Position numbers and translations under genes: made by a program. The notes beneath the pieces were generated by a model, which made no database searches, was not told the DNA's origin, and saw only the letters and a list, made by a program, of their open reading frames with translations. From Corallium rubrum (Eukaryota; Cnidaria; Anthozoa; Scleralcyonacea; Coralliidae), in NCBI GenBank assembly GCA_964035015.1, contig OZ036002.1, positions 899,501 through 963,500 on the forward strand: a stretch of 64,000 bases of DNA, in the 5' to 3' direction. Positions within the stretch are counted from its first letter, which is position 1. Every line of letters begins with the position of its first letter. Of this stretch, positions 46,600 through 64,000 are shown in pieces.

Positions 46600-46690
<91 letters not shown>
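46600..46690. repeat. (CA)n microsatellite, end of unit 2
   Basis: About 45 uninterrupted CA units. Sequence after it is unique, marking the right edge of the duplication. Confidence 0.97.
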
Positions 46691-46692
<2 letters not shown>

Positions 46693-46784
46693 GATTGTGC
46701 AATGGCCAGAGAGAAGCGATTTCAAGAAAGAATGTAATTCTGAACTTCCCCAAAGAAAATGCAATTTGCTTTATAACTTATGTC

Positions 46785-46910
46785 CTCGATGAAATTGACA
46801 TTACTACTTGGATGGGCGATAGCCTTGAATTATTCCATCCGTGACTTTGACAATTATAGTAATGAGTTGATCTCCCTGGTGCTTCGAGGGCCTGCTGCCA
46901 GGTTCTGTAA
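46785..46910 (+). repeat. 5S rRNA-derived SINE fragment, plus strand
   Basis: ATTACTACTTGGATGGGCGA corresponds to the 5S internal promoter, followed by SINE-type sequence with a TCCCTGGTGCTTCGAGGG block (the inverse of the body at 34.7 kb). Confidence 0.6.
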
Positions 46911-47860
46911 ACTCAACACCTAGATCTTAACTGTGGTTCGTTATTGATATATGTCGTATGGTGACTGCCTGAAGCACCTCTGCCTTTGACTTGGCCATGT
47001 TGAACTGCGTCCTTTGCGATAGGCCATTTGCATGCATGATGATGCGAGATGGCGTTGGGTGACTACAAGTACCAGAATACTTTGCGGGTATTCTAGGGGT
47101 TCGGCTAAAAGGGATGACTCAAAAAGACCCATCCAGTCCTTTTGCGGCTTTTCCAAAATATGTCGTCAAATATGTTTTTCTAAAAAGCTAGGGGGTAAAC
47201 CAGATTTTTAATTAGAGTTAGGGTTTATGTTGTGGTTATGGTATCAAAAAGATTGCTAAAATCACTGAAACTTGACGACAAATTGGAAAAAAACCCAACC
47301 AAATTTGACTACATTGTGGGGAAAGTTTAAAAGTTTTCACATGTTTGGCCTCGTAGTCTTCACGCTCCCTGAACACTGAATAAATTCGCTTTTCTTTATT
47401 TACACTATTTACAATACAAACACTCCGTTCCCTACAAAACCCAGACCAGACAAAACGAATAACAAAACATGAATCGTTATAAAGTGTCAAATTGCACTTC
47501 CGGTTGGCTGAGCCTAATCGCGTGACTTCACCATGGTAACCAGATGTCGTATGTGCTAAAATTAAATATTAAAAATTAATGTCAAATGTTCCTAGCGGTT
47601 TCCTACAACATGACATAACCCCCTCAGGCAATTTATAATTTATACTCGATCTTTATTTGTCATCGTTTTGTGAAAATTCACAAAACGATGACAAATAAAC
47701 AACGGGTAAACAACGGTTTGTGACTTTTAAATTGTCAACTTGTCTATAACCCGAAGAGAGCCTCATCCTGGTCAGAAAAGCATACAACAAAACCCTTCGT
47801 GTAATGTTTTGTGAGTCCCCTCCCCAAATCTTGCTACCTATTACTGTCCATTGCAGGTAC
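46911..47860. other. Non-coding, with one long hairpin
   Basis: No gene recognised. It includes the 23-bp-arm hairpin at 47652-47699. Confidence 0.5.
47652..47699. repeat. Perfect 23-bp inverted repeat with 2-base loop
   Basis: TTTATTTGTCATCGTTTTGT... is followed immediately by its exact complement. The tiny loop marks a DNA palindrome rather than an RNA hairpin. Confidence 0.9.
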
Positions 47861-48174
47861 ACTGAGGCCCCGTTCACACTATACCGGATAGCTTTTGTGC
47901 CGAAACGAAAACCATATCGGATAGGCCTTCTGTTCAAACACAAAACGCCTGCTCCAGCACAATTTCTGTGCCGGCACGCCGCTGCGCCGCTCCGATCTCG
48001 AAAGAGGTACATCTTGTATCGGATAGCTTTTTGTATCATCAGGTTTTCGTGCCGGCACAAAAGCTATCCGGTATAGTGTGAACGCGGTTTACTTCGGCAC
48101 AATATCGTGCCGATCGAATCTGTTTACACTATACTGGATATTTTTTGTGCCGGCACGAAAACCTATCCGGTATA

Positions 48175-50072
48175 CCTTATTATAGGAAATTAACTCTCGT
48201 GTTAATTAAGGTATTTGAAATTAACGCGACTTAAGTTAACGCTAATGAAGTTAAAACAACTTCCAAATGAAGGAAATTAACGCGAAAAGGAGGTAAGATT
48301 TCAAGACGAAGGAAATTAACGCGATTAACGCAACGCAGTTTGTGGTGACAACAGGAACATATTTTCTTTTAACACTGAATATAAAAAATAGGCATGTCCA
48401 GACATGCATTTATCTACTGCGTTCAATCATGCCTATAGCTGACTATGGTAAAAACAATGTTGTAATTACTGTATGTACTTGTAGTGACTTTGTATTCAGG
48501 GCTGAACAAGATTTTTGTCGATGCTAGCCATGCTGTGTTTTTACCTTAAGAAAGGAACTCAGAGTAAAGCCAGCAAAGCACAAGAGGTTGAGCACTAACA
48601 ACTCTACTCATATCCGGCACAGAAGCATGAGTCCCAAGTCCATGCAGATATGTGCATGGTCACCCATTCAAATATTTACTCAATCAAATTGGGCTTCACT
48701 TAGGTCCTCGTGGTGAGAGGCAGTGTGATAATAGCTTGACTATTAAAGCTGTGGTACTATTTAAAACCTATGGTAATAAAGTATGGTTATTGTTTAGTAG
48801 GCCAATCAAATTTTAACACAGTACACCAATAATTCACAAAGTTTGACTAAAGTATTTAAATAACTTTGTTGCAACAATTTGTTAAAAAATAATGCAATCC
48901 AGTTGGTAGGTAGAGGAAAATCGTTTGAGATAACAAGCATCTGAAGTATGACTGCTGTAAAGTTTAGAAATAATGAAGTTGTGAACGAAGATCTCCAGCA
49001 ATTGTCATCAAAATTATGAAAGCAACTTAGCAACTATACATTAATTGTTCTTCAAGAGTAGACATATACTGTATATGCATGCATGCAGTAAAAGGTAGAA
49101 TAAATATTTGGCATTCATGTCAGAAATTTTTGCATGACATTAACAACTGTAGCATACAATTTAATCACCCCATTTGATTATAAATATAAAGGCTTGCCGT
49201 TTTGGTTTCACACTCACTGACATTTGACTATTGTAGAATATGTTATTTAATAGCATAATAATTTCGCTCGTGGACTACCACAGATTTTGCATATTGTTGC
49301 TTCATCATGAAGCTAGTTTTGTTTTCTTAGAAGAAAATTTCATTTCTGTTCAGCAATGCACCGCCTTGTCAGTTTACAAAGCTCGATCAGACTGCTGAAT
49401 ACATGTAAACATGTTGGCCATATATTAAAATGGCCTCGTCTGAATATGACATTGCCCAACTTTCAAAAACTTATCATCATTCCAACAACGTCTATGGTAC
49501 ATCATATTTAAAAATTGACTACGATTCAGACTTAAAATACTTACCAAGCTTGTAAAAACTTCTATTCTTGAAATAAATATTCTCGCTCCTTGAACTGATT
49601 TCGCTCCAGCTGCCATAGCATTGACTTACATGAAGTACTTGGTTTACAATTTTGGCTTCGGTGGTTTGTCGTGAGTCAATCGTTTTATTGTGTGTTTTGA
49701 TTGGCTCCGAAGGCATTCTACTGCTTCGCAGTAGATACAAAAGCCTGAACAAAACAAATCTATACTGCATGTAAAACCAGACTGGCGATTGCTTGAGAAC
49801 CTTTAATACCTAAATGTAGGGGTTAAGAGGAGAAATCTGACCACTTCGAGCATTATTTACATTATTTACGTCTATTGTTTCTTAGTTGTCAAATATCTGA
49901 ACAGGATCTAGAATTTAGGGTTATATTAATAGAAAGTAAGTTCGCGGAAATTAACGCTCCACTTAATTAAAGTCGCGGAAATTAACGCTCGCAAAAATGA
50001 ACACGATTTAAATTAATGCGAATTTTGGAAATTAGCGTTAATTTCATGGAGCGTTAAATTCCAATAATAAGG
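48175..50072. mobile_element. Nested TIR element with TA duplication, 1898 bp
   Basis: Inverted ends CCTTATTAT(A/T)GGAA, followed by repeated AATTAACGC motifs at both ends, flanked by TA (48173-48174, 50073-50074). Removing it restores a continuous GGTATAGTGTGAAC end in the outer element. No transposase ORF found. It contains a 5S-derived SINE. Confidence 0.75.
48590..48740 (-). repeat. 5S rRNA-derived SINE, degenerate
   Basis: On the minus strand, TATTTGAATGGGTGACCATGC and CTGCATGGACTTGGGACTCAT follow the 5S pattern after a GCCTCTCACCACGAGGACC start. It is more diverged than the copy at 34.8 kb. Confidence 0.6.
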
Positions 50073-50479
50073 TAGTGTGAACGAGGCCTGACATACCTTA
50101 TCGTCTTTTATAGCGACCCCGTGTGGTCCACGTGATATGGTTGAAAAGATAAAAAACCTACATGTCCACATGCAGTCCAAGCAATACACTCAAGTGGCAC
50201 CAACGTTAGGTATTTTTTTGTTTCTTGTTATTAAAGGTGAAATAGAATGTAAAAACAACATTGCTTTATCTTATTAAAAGTATGTAATGAAGTAATTGTG
50301 AAATAAGGTTAATTTAATTAAGGATTAGAAATGTTAATACAACGTTAATCTTGCATTGGTCAAAACCAACTGCAAAACTGAACTTGTCAACTGTCTTGGT
50401 CAACTGTCAAAACAGCTCATGTTAACTCACAATGTCAGCATATAAATTATATTCAACTCAGTATGCTTCTGACTTCACT

Positions 50480-50662
50480 ACTCTGCGAGTCAGAACCCCT
50501 TTCCGACCTACGCTGGCTTTGGGGAAAAGTGGGCTCTCCCAACAAACTCGATCTTCGCTCCAAACTTGGGTGAATCAGTCAGGTTTTGAACTGGTCAAAC
50601 AAGTTCTAGTTTATGGGCCAGCGTAGGTCGGAAAGGGGTTCTGACTTGCAGGGTAGCTTCCA
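50480..50662. mobile_element. Short MITE with long TIRs
   Basis: CTAC(T/C)CTGC(G/A)AGTCAG and the following AACCCCTTTCCGACCTACGC block are inverted at the two ends: about 37-bp arms in an element of about 180 bp, the inner 27 bp identical. Little sequence change suggests it is young. Target duplication not resolved. Confidence 0.85.
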
Positions 50663-50939
50663 ACGTTCTCAGGGGTCCAAATAACGGTTGGTCACCAGAC
50701 AATGACCGTCCAAAACTGTCAGATGACCAGTCATTTGACCGACGTAGTTCTGAATGCTATTTTGAGCCTTGATTAACTCACTAACCATGATTAACTTTAC
50801 AACTAAAACCAATGTCATTGACATTATTCTATATGAAGCTGAGCATGATACCAAGATTTATCCAGACCAAGGTCAATGTTACCTGTCGAAGCGATAGGCT
50901 GAGGTGGATAAGAGTGACCGAGGTCTGGATCATTCTTGT

Positions 50940-52090
50940 TAGCATATACCTCGCAGGTGAATAGTGCTTTTCACGCAATCTGATTGGTTCCTCTAGCTCG
51001 AGATATCCTGCACTATTCACCTGCGGGCAAAGCAAAATGGCAGCCAGTTTTGCTTTGTTTACCGAAGCAGGAGATTTTGTTGATAAACAAGGGTGATGTA
51101 GTAGAATAACGAGAAAAGTCAACAAAATTAGGTAGAAGAGTGTCCACAGGTATGTTTCTTTACAATTTTCTAGCCATTAATATATTCAAAAGTTGTAAAA
51201 ACTGTTTTGTCGACAAATATTGAGTACGCCAAGTGCCCAAGTTGCTAGCGGCCGTGTCTTGTATAAAAATACCGAAATATATAAGAATGTTAAACTTGTT
51301 ATTTCATTCATGAGGTATATGCTAAAACAATTATTCACCTCAGTGTCGGTGAATATAATATCCAGCACTATTCACCTCCATTTCGGAGAATAATTGTTAA
51401 TTAGCATATACAGTACCTCACAGGTATATAGTGCTTTTCACGCAATCTGATTGGTTCCTCTAGCTCGGAATATCCTAGATTATTCACCTGCGGGCAAAAC
51501 AGGTGGCAAAAAAAGTTTTGCTTTGTTTACCGTAGCAGGAGCTACGTCCTGCTACGGTAAACAAAGCAAAACTAGCCGCCATTTTTTTTTGTTTTGTCCG
51601 CAGGTGAATAGTTAACAATTATTCACCGAAGTGGAGGTGAATAGTGCTGCATATTCGCCGAACCGCGAAGCGGCGAGGTGAATATCCACACTATTCACCG
51701 ACACTGAGGTGAATAATCGTTTTAGCATATATACCTCATAAATGAAATAAAAAGTTTAAACATTCATATATTTTTCGGTATTTTCATACAAGACACGGCT
51801 TCTATACTCCTCTAGCAACTTGGCACACTCGATATTTGTCGACAAAACAGTTTTTACAACTTTTGAATATACTAATGGTAGAAAATTGTAAAGAAACATA
51901 CCTGTGGACACTCTTCTATTTAACTTTGCTGACTTTTCTCGTTATTCTACAACATCAGCCTTGTAATTTATCAACAAAATCTCCTGCTTTGGTAAACAAA
52001 GCAAAACTGGCCGCCATTTTGTTTTGCCCGCAGGTGAATAGTGCAGGATATCCCGAACTAGAGGAACCAATCAGATTGCGTAAAATTGTC
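50940..52090. mobile_element. Large imperfect palindrome of ATTCACCTGCGGGCAAA-type repeats
   Basis: Sequence from 50965 to about 51365 returns inverted at about 51660-52085, sharing CTATTCACCTGCGGGCAAA, ATTTTGTTGATAAA, CCACAGGTATGTTTCTTTAC and TTTTGTCGACAAATAT blocks. A second internal palindrome centres on AGCTACGTCCTGCTACGG near 51540. A third, partial copy is at 53440-53680. Short frames inside are not conserved as proteins. Confidence 0.8.
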
Positions 52091-53430
52091 TGGCGTTAGC
52101 AAGAGTTTTAAAAATAATCTGGCGTAAATAAATTCATCTGACTCGAACGACAACAACGCGACGTAAAGTGTTAATTCACAGTGTGGATGAACGTTTCATG
52201 TGTCGCTTGTCGAGACGTCTCTGACGGCGCGGCCGAATAAAATTGTCTGGCATAAATTAAATAGAGTCGTCTATAGCGACAACGCGACGTAACGAGTAAT
52301 CGAAGATCAGAGATACACCAGTTTCCAGAAGTGTGAGTGATGATAAAAAGATTGGAAAGAAATTTGGTACTCAAGCTACAGCGAGGTCACTCACTGAGCT
52401 GTCTAAGCAAGGTGCTGTCGCCAAGCCGCCAGACAATACTAAATAACGAACTAAGGAATACATTTTAATGAATTAAACTGTGTTACTAGCTTTCACGAGT
52501 ATAGCATTAGCATGCATCAACAAAAACCAGTTGAATGGTTTTGAATTTTCTTCTATCATAGGTGCAATGTGCATGAAAAATTAAAAAAATTCACGAATTA
52601 AAATTGCCGGGTACGACTTAAAACCACTCGAAAAAAAAGCCTAAAACTTACGATAAAGAGCGAAAACGAAGCCGAACGAAATGTAACTAAAAGAACAAGC
52701 CAGGATCTGGATGTTTCCTGAAACTGTTCAAAGCCGATAAAGAATTCTGCTCTGGTGTATTCTACTTAACTCGAGAGAGAACGATGAAGAAATTTCGAAA
52801 CAAACGGCTTTATAGACCATGAAGAGAACTGAAAGAAGCCTTGTCATATTTATTCATGTCATGATGTCAACAAGGAAAAAAGTTACCACGAACGAGAAAA
52901 ACAATCCGAAAAGAGTAGACTGAATTGGCAGTGTTTGTGGTGACAAAAGCAGTAGAAAATTTAACGGTAGGAGATTCGTATTTACCAGTTTAGCTGAGTT
53001 AAAACGAAAGAAATCTTGAAAATCAATATGAATAATAGTCTTTGGACGCTATTAAGCTTAATATCTATTTTTGAACAGTGAAAATTTGTCATTTGGTTCA
53101 TCTCGACCCGTTGGTTAATATTGACTTTGCAAGTTATTTCGGTGTGTCAATACAGGACTACGGATGAACTTTGATAATTAATTTTCTGGGGTGTTTTCTG
53201 TGTGTTATTAACAACAAAAACCAGAAATTGGGTTTGGCCGAGGGTTGTTGCGTTCATGTATTTCTAGTAGACGGTTTATATAGTCATACTCTCCGGCATA
53301 TTATTTTCCCACACCCTTTCCCTATGATTGGTTGATCCATATTTGGCACAGTACCGTATTGATTTCATTGGTTCGCGGTACACAAAGAGAACACAATATC
53401 GTTCTCCGACAAGCAGGCGTTTGTAACTTT
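52091..53430. other. Non-coding spacer
   Basis: Holds two related GTCTGGCGTTA/GACAACAACGCGACGTAA blocks (52085-52165, 52230-52300). An inverted ACTAGAAATACAT-family repeat lies at 53246-53275. No gene. Confidence 0.5.
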
Positions 53431-53439
53431 GTGGGGACT

Positions 53440-53690
53440 TGTTTTTTGGCGTCCCTTAACAATGTCTGTGGGAGGCTATGTCTTGTACGAAGATACCAAA
53501 AAATATAAGAATGTTAAACTTGTTATTTCATTTAAAAGGTATATGCTAAAACAATTATTCACCTCAGTGTCGGTGAATAGTGTAGATACTTCGCTGCTTT
53601 GCGGCTCGTTGAATATCCAGCAGTGCACTATTCACCTCCACTTCAGTGAATACTTGTTAAATATCCTGCATATTTAAGCCGAATGCAAGT
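53440..53690. repeat. Partial copy of the 51-kb palindromic repeat
   Basis: Shares AGAATGTTAAACTTGTTATTTCATT, AATTATTCACCTCAGTGTCGG and paired CTATTCACCTCCACTTC sequences with 51280-51400. Confidence 0.75.
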
Positions 53691-53770
53691 AGCTTGTACT
53701 AACATGCAAGCATAGTCTGGCAGTAAAAAGAGTTGTCTTCATCTACAGAAGCAAATCTATCGCAAGCTAT

Positions 53771-54119
53771 TAGGCCGTTTGCCGTGATATGAAAAAGTGG
53801 CTATAAAACGATTTTCATTAAGCATGTCTTAGAACTGAAATATTTTTACATAACTTACCACTTTCGAATACGCTGAACACGATTCCGAAGAGTTCCCGCT
53901 CCGTAGACCCGCAGTATTTTTGTAAATTTCACTTTTATCTTCACTTCTTTCACGAGAATCCCGCTATCTCCCGCCATCTTGAAATTAGATAACATTGCCC
54001 TCAGCCGCTGTATTATGACCCAGTCTCCTTATTTCGCGGCAGAGTTATAATTTAGAGCGATGGGATCTATTGCATTCTGATTTCGTCCCCAGACCTCTCA
54101 AACTAATTGTTCAAGATGG
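53771..54119. repeat. Left terminal inverted repeat of the Academ-like element
   Basis: Matches the complement of 60581-60919. It extends as far as TTCAAGATGG, so it includes a copy of the gene's start-codon context facing inwards, though what follows here is not the gene. Confidence 0.92.
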
Positions 54120-54330
54120 GGATAATAGTCAGTATAGTCAGATGGGGCTCTATATCTCAGATTTTACTATGTGACATCCTATTAGACCTTTACATACAGA
54201 CTCACTATATGTGTACTACCTGTCATGATGTAATACATTAGGCGTATTAATAAGCCTACTGAAAGTTTTATGTTTAAACACGTAATTTTGTTTAAATTAT
54301 TTACAAAAAGGACACTTTAATAAAATAGGC

Positions 54331-60580
<6,250 letters not shown>

Positions 60581-60584
<4 letters not shown>

Positions 60585-60919
60585 CTTGAACAGTTCGAAT
60601 GAGAGGTCTGGGGACGAAATCAGAATGCAATAGATCTCATCGCTCTAAATTATAACTCTGCCGCGAAATAAGGAGACTGGGTCATAATACAGCGGCTGAG
60701 GGCAATGTTATCTAATTTCAAGATGGCGGGAGATAGCGGGATTCTCGTGAGAGAAGTGAAGATAAAAGTGAAATTTACAAAAATACTGCGGGTCTACGGA
60801 GCGGGAACTCTTCGGAATCGTGTTCAGCGTATTCGAAAGTGGTAAGTTATGTAAAAATATTTCAGTTCTAAGACATGCTTAATGAAAGTGAACGATATCG
60901 TGCAACAGCAAACGGCCTA
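60581..60919. repeat. Right terminal inverted repeat of the Academ-like element, promoter end
   Basis: Complement of 53771-54119. It ends at the gene's ATG (60582-60584), making it the likely promoter and 5' UTR. Confidence 0.92.
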
Positions 60920-60922
60920 TAT

Positions 60923-61560
60923 TTCGTAATTTTTGCGCACTTTGAGGTATTGACGTCATCAGCGTCCAATGTTTTTTATACAATAATTTGAATAGTACGC
61001 GCGTTTTTATTGGTCAATAACCATGATCCATAAAAGGACAGATGCACAGATTACGTCACTAATGTGGTCTGATTTCTCTAAACCAATCACGGATCTCACT
61101 GCAACCTCACGAGCCAATGACATTCCTTGATTTGTATAGATCATGGACACGTCAGACGACGCGATTTATCTTTTTCAGTGCCCCAGGATTCGCTGGGAAA
61201 ATTTAGTAAGGCTTTTAAAACATTTTTTAAAAATTTTTATTGTATGAAAGTGGTGAAAGTATGAAAGTGTTATTGTTCTTACGTCGTTGTGACGTCATCT
61301 GTGCGTCTATAACTGAACAGACAACGGCAAAATGGAATCTATTTGTTAAACAGTATTCGACGAAAATGACGTCACGGCCGCGGAAATAATGTAACAGCTG
61401 CTGAAAGTTGAAAATAAACTAGAGTATGTGAACAAAATGAAATTTGAATGTATAATAAACTTTATTATTCTAATATTATACAAAGTAATTAAGGTTACAG
61501 GATACCCTAGGAAGCCATTTCAAGAAATTTGTTACCGCTTGCTCATTTTTTTTCTGATTT
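60923..61560. other. Non-coding spacer
   Basis: AT-rich with several TGACGTCA-like motifs (60953, 61291, 61369) but no gene. Confidence 0.5.
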
Positions 61561-61564
61561 GTCT

Positions 61565-63270
61565 CAAATTTGCATACATACATACATACATACACATTTA
61601 TTAACTCGTCCCCAGGGGGCTTTTCAGAGTTAAGTAACTAATTACAAGAAGAAAAAAAAAAAAAAAGTAAAAATCAGCGATATTAAAATAATGACAAAAA
61701 TATTCTAAAGATGATTTACACCAATTACTAATCAGTCAAAAATTTTTGTAAAAGTTGATTTTTTAGAGAGCGTTTAAAGTCGCAAATGGATTTGCAAAGT
61801 TTAAATTTAATATTCAACGAGTTCCACAAGCTGACAGCCTGGTAATAAAAAGTTCTTTGTCCACTGGCACTTCTAAAGAGAGGGATATTGAGATCTTGCG
61901 AAGTTCTGGTGGAACGCTTTGAAACATCCGACCGTTTAATAAATTGTTTTGTCAAATAACTTGGTTTCTGGTTCTACTAACAATTCTGCATGCAAAGTTC
62001 TGAACTGATTGAAGTTTATCAAGGTTACGTTCAGTAGTGTTACTCCAAACATTGGAGCAATAGAAAAGTTTACTAAATACTAAAGAGTTAATTATTATCA
62101 TTAAAGTACGTTGATCAAATGCATGTTTGACCCGATTGATCTGTCCAAGACGGGACATAGGCTACAAGACGATACAGTGGACGTTATGTGCTCATTATAA
62201 GTTAAATTGGAGTCAAGTGTTACACCAAGGTTCTTGGCCTCTTTAACTGGTGTAAGTTCTTTTCCTATATAAGAGGGAGAGACGAAAGTCCGTAACTTTA
62301 GCAGACATCTGACGGCTTCCAAAAACTAAGAGCTTTGTTTTTCCGGGGTTAAGGAGCAGTTGGTTATCAAAACACCAATTCCGCATAATAAGTAAGTCAT
62401 GGTTTATATCATCCATTACATTTCCTTGGTCTTGAAGGCGAAAGGACATAAGCAGTTTAGTATCATCAACGTATAACTGAGGTGAGCAATTTCTTGGCAC
62501 AGTTGGGAGGTCGTTTACATAAATGCTAAAAAGAAGAGGGCCAAGAATACTCCCTTGAGGTACTCCGCAGGCCACTGGCAATCGATCTGACAAGGTCGTG
62601 TGAATGCGGACAGCTTGATAGCGAGAAGATAAGTAGCTGCGGAACCAAAGTATCACAGATTCAGAGGCACCAACGTCTTGCAACTTTGTAAAGAGGATGT
62701 CATGGTTTATACTGTCAAAAGCTTTGGACATATCGAGAAGGACAACAGCCGTCAGTTTCTTTTTGTCAATGGCACTTAGTATTTCATCAGTTGTGTGAAT
62801 TACGGAGGTTTCTGTAGAGTGCCATTGTTTATTTCCACTCTGTTTAGACGAAAGGCGGTCTCTTGATAATAAATAAGAGGTAAACTGGTTGTGCGCAGCC
62901 CTTTCACACACTTTAGACAGAATAGGCAGTAAGGAAATTGGTCTATTATCATTAGCTACTTGGTAATCGCCCACTTTAAGGATTGGTATCACCTCAGCGG
63001 TTTTCCAAGCGTTGGGGAAGTTTGCGCTCTCGAACGAGGTGTTGATAATGAGGTTAAAAAGGGCAATATGACAGGGAGACAATCTTTAATTACACGGATG
63101 GGAATTTTGTCAATACCCGGAGCCTTGTTAGTTGCCATGGAGTTCACGATGGATTTAACCTGCATAGATTCTACTGGGTTGAGAACGAACTGATCTGACA
63201 GAGGATACTCCCTCGGGACAAATGGATGCTCTCCTAAATTATAATTCGAGTCCTTTGCTAACTCATATTA
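61565..63270 (-). pseudogene. Second Jockey/CR1/L2-group LINE, frameshifted
   Basis: The 3' end is a CATA repeat (61570-61592). RT motifs run from 63130 down: NRPISLLPILSKV, LDMSKAFDSINHD, GVPQGSILGPLLFSIYVNDLP and the catalytic YVDD, then the C-terminal region in pieces at 62243-63082, 62101-62322, 61952-62158 and 61728-61955. At least three frame changes separate them, with another near 63080. The endonuclease half is missing (5' truncation near 63270). It is a distinct family from the LINE at 1.5 kb, as judged by different motif wording (YVDD versus FADD) and tail repeat. Confidence 0.88.
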
Positions 63271-64000
63271 TGCAGCAAATAAGAAATAAAATATTGTTGC
63301 AGATATACTCATCAGTTTAAAATCACAGTACCTTCGCGCCGCGGTTTAAGGCGGTCTTTGTTTGGTTTTACCAAAAAGCTCTCAATTGATCATATTTACA
63401 CTTCTCAATGTTTGTTCTAAAAAAGTGTGTTCGCGCGTTTTATTTATGTTATAGTTACAAGCTTTTATTCGTCAATTGCTTGTGCCACAACATAGGTCGA
63501 GAAATAAAATATCCTAGCTGCTAAGGGGCGACGTCCATACTCATTTTGCCACGCAAAACGTCAAACTGACGTTTTCGCCATGACCCACCCACCCAGTGCT
63601 GAAAACGTCAAGTGTGTATATGAATATAATATTAACTAAAAATACTTTTCTAGGGACAATTCAAATGGCAACACCATCTCCAAACAAAACAAACTACAGT
63701 ACACTACACCACCGCCAATTGCTTCGTGCTTATGTGTAGCACATAAACAAATATATGAACAAATATAAACTTCAGTAGCAGTGAACTTGAGCCTTTCAGA
63801 GTAAAAAAAAATTAATGCCTCCCCCCAGTTTCTCCTCAGCCCCACCCCCCCCAACCCGTATATAATAAATTATGAGCAGTCCCTATTTTAATACTAAAAA
63901 AAGCCCTGAACATTGTTCATTTTCCATGTATTAAAACTCAACCATGAACGTTTCGTGGTGTCAGGTTTTGTTTGCTAGTCGCTACAGTTGGCTTGAGTTT
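63271..64000. other. Non-coding spacer
   Basis: No coding region or recognised repeat; a C-rich run lies at 63842-63853. Confidence 0.5.

Larger units (their letters stand above)
34497..46690. repeat. Direct tandem duplication, two units of about 6.1 kb
   Basis: Unit 1 (about 34497-40588) and unit 2 (about 40589-46690) align at an offset of 6092, becoming 6095 after a 3-bp indel in the pol region. Each ends in a CA microsatellite, and the left border shows only an ACAC match, so the junction has CA microhomology. Identity is near-complete. The two units carry the same MITEs, broken pol, SINE and repeats. A true recent duplication or an assembly artefact (two haplotypes joined) are both possible. 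Confidence 0.97.
47864..50090. mobile_element. GTTCACACTA-type TIR element, carrier of a nested element
   Basis: Outer inverted ends (T)GAGGCCCCGTTCACACTA (left) and AGGCCTCGTTCACACTA (complement of right). Internal CCGGATAGCTTTTGTGCCG arms occur several times in both directions (47878-48170). No outer target duplication could be fixed. It is interrupted by a second element at 48175-50072. Confidence 0.65.

Noticed and set aside
34497..46690. LTRs of the Ty3-type element, given long direct repeats
   Set aside because: The repeated unit contains the pol itself, MITEs and SINEs, so it is a segmental duplication and not an LTR pair.

Overview
The window looks like intergenic and intronic DNA of an invertebrate animal, most likely an anthozoan cnidarian such as a stony coral or sea anemone. 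This is inference. It rests on AT-rich sequence with GT-AG introns, an interstitial TTAGGG tract, 5S- and tRNA-derived SINE heads, and a transposon mix (Jockey-group LINEs, KDZ, hAT, IS3/rve-like integrase, Academ-like, Ty3-type pol, many MITEs). No species can be named from sequence alone, and nothing bacterial or organellar is present.

Layout. 1.5-4.8 kb: a broken LINE on the minus strand, split by an 865-bp hAT-like MITE. 5.2-6.8 kb: a complete small hAT element (perfect 8-bp target duplication) coding only a dimerisation-domain protein, followed by a minisatellite. 8.2-11.6 kb: fold-back repeats, a telomere-like tract, dispersed MITEs and simple repeats. 12.8-18.9 kb: a nine-exon plus-strand gene with KDZ transposase motifs that runs into a hAT-type dimerisation domain. 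19.0-20.1 kb: a second copy of the 9.5-10.4 kb repeat, carrying a MITE whose empty site is preserved in the first copy. 21.6-23.5 kb: an IS3/rve-like DDE integrase with one frameshift. 25.1-27.4 kb: the one clear host gene, a large exon of a protein kinase with an Ig-like segment; a phase-compatible first exon lies near 33.5 kb, divergent from another candidate first exon at 34.0 kb. 27.7-28.7 kb: a TTAA-flanked MITE holding about 420 bp of pure GAA repeat.

34.5-46.7 kb is a direct tandem duplication of about 6.1 kb. Each unit carries a Tc1/mariner-type MITE, a degraded Ty3-type pol on the minus strand interrupted by a 970-bp TIR element, a GTCCGTAT-type repeat, 5S-derived SINE sequence and a CA tract. 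47.8-53.7 kb is a field of nested MITEs and long palindromes. 53.8-60.9 kb is the highlight: a 7.15-kb DNA transposon with about 340-bp TIRs and a 3-bp target duplication. Its seven exons join in phase to give an unbroken protein of about 1616 aa with candidate DDE acidic residues, an XPG/FEN1-like nuclease region and a Cys-rich C-terminus, probably of the Academ (AcademX-like) group. 61.5-63.3 kb is a second, frameshifted LINE.

Exon boundaries were read by eye from GT/AG sites and phase. Family names are from recognised motifs, not database searches.
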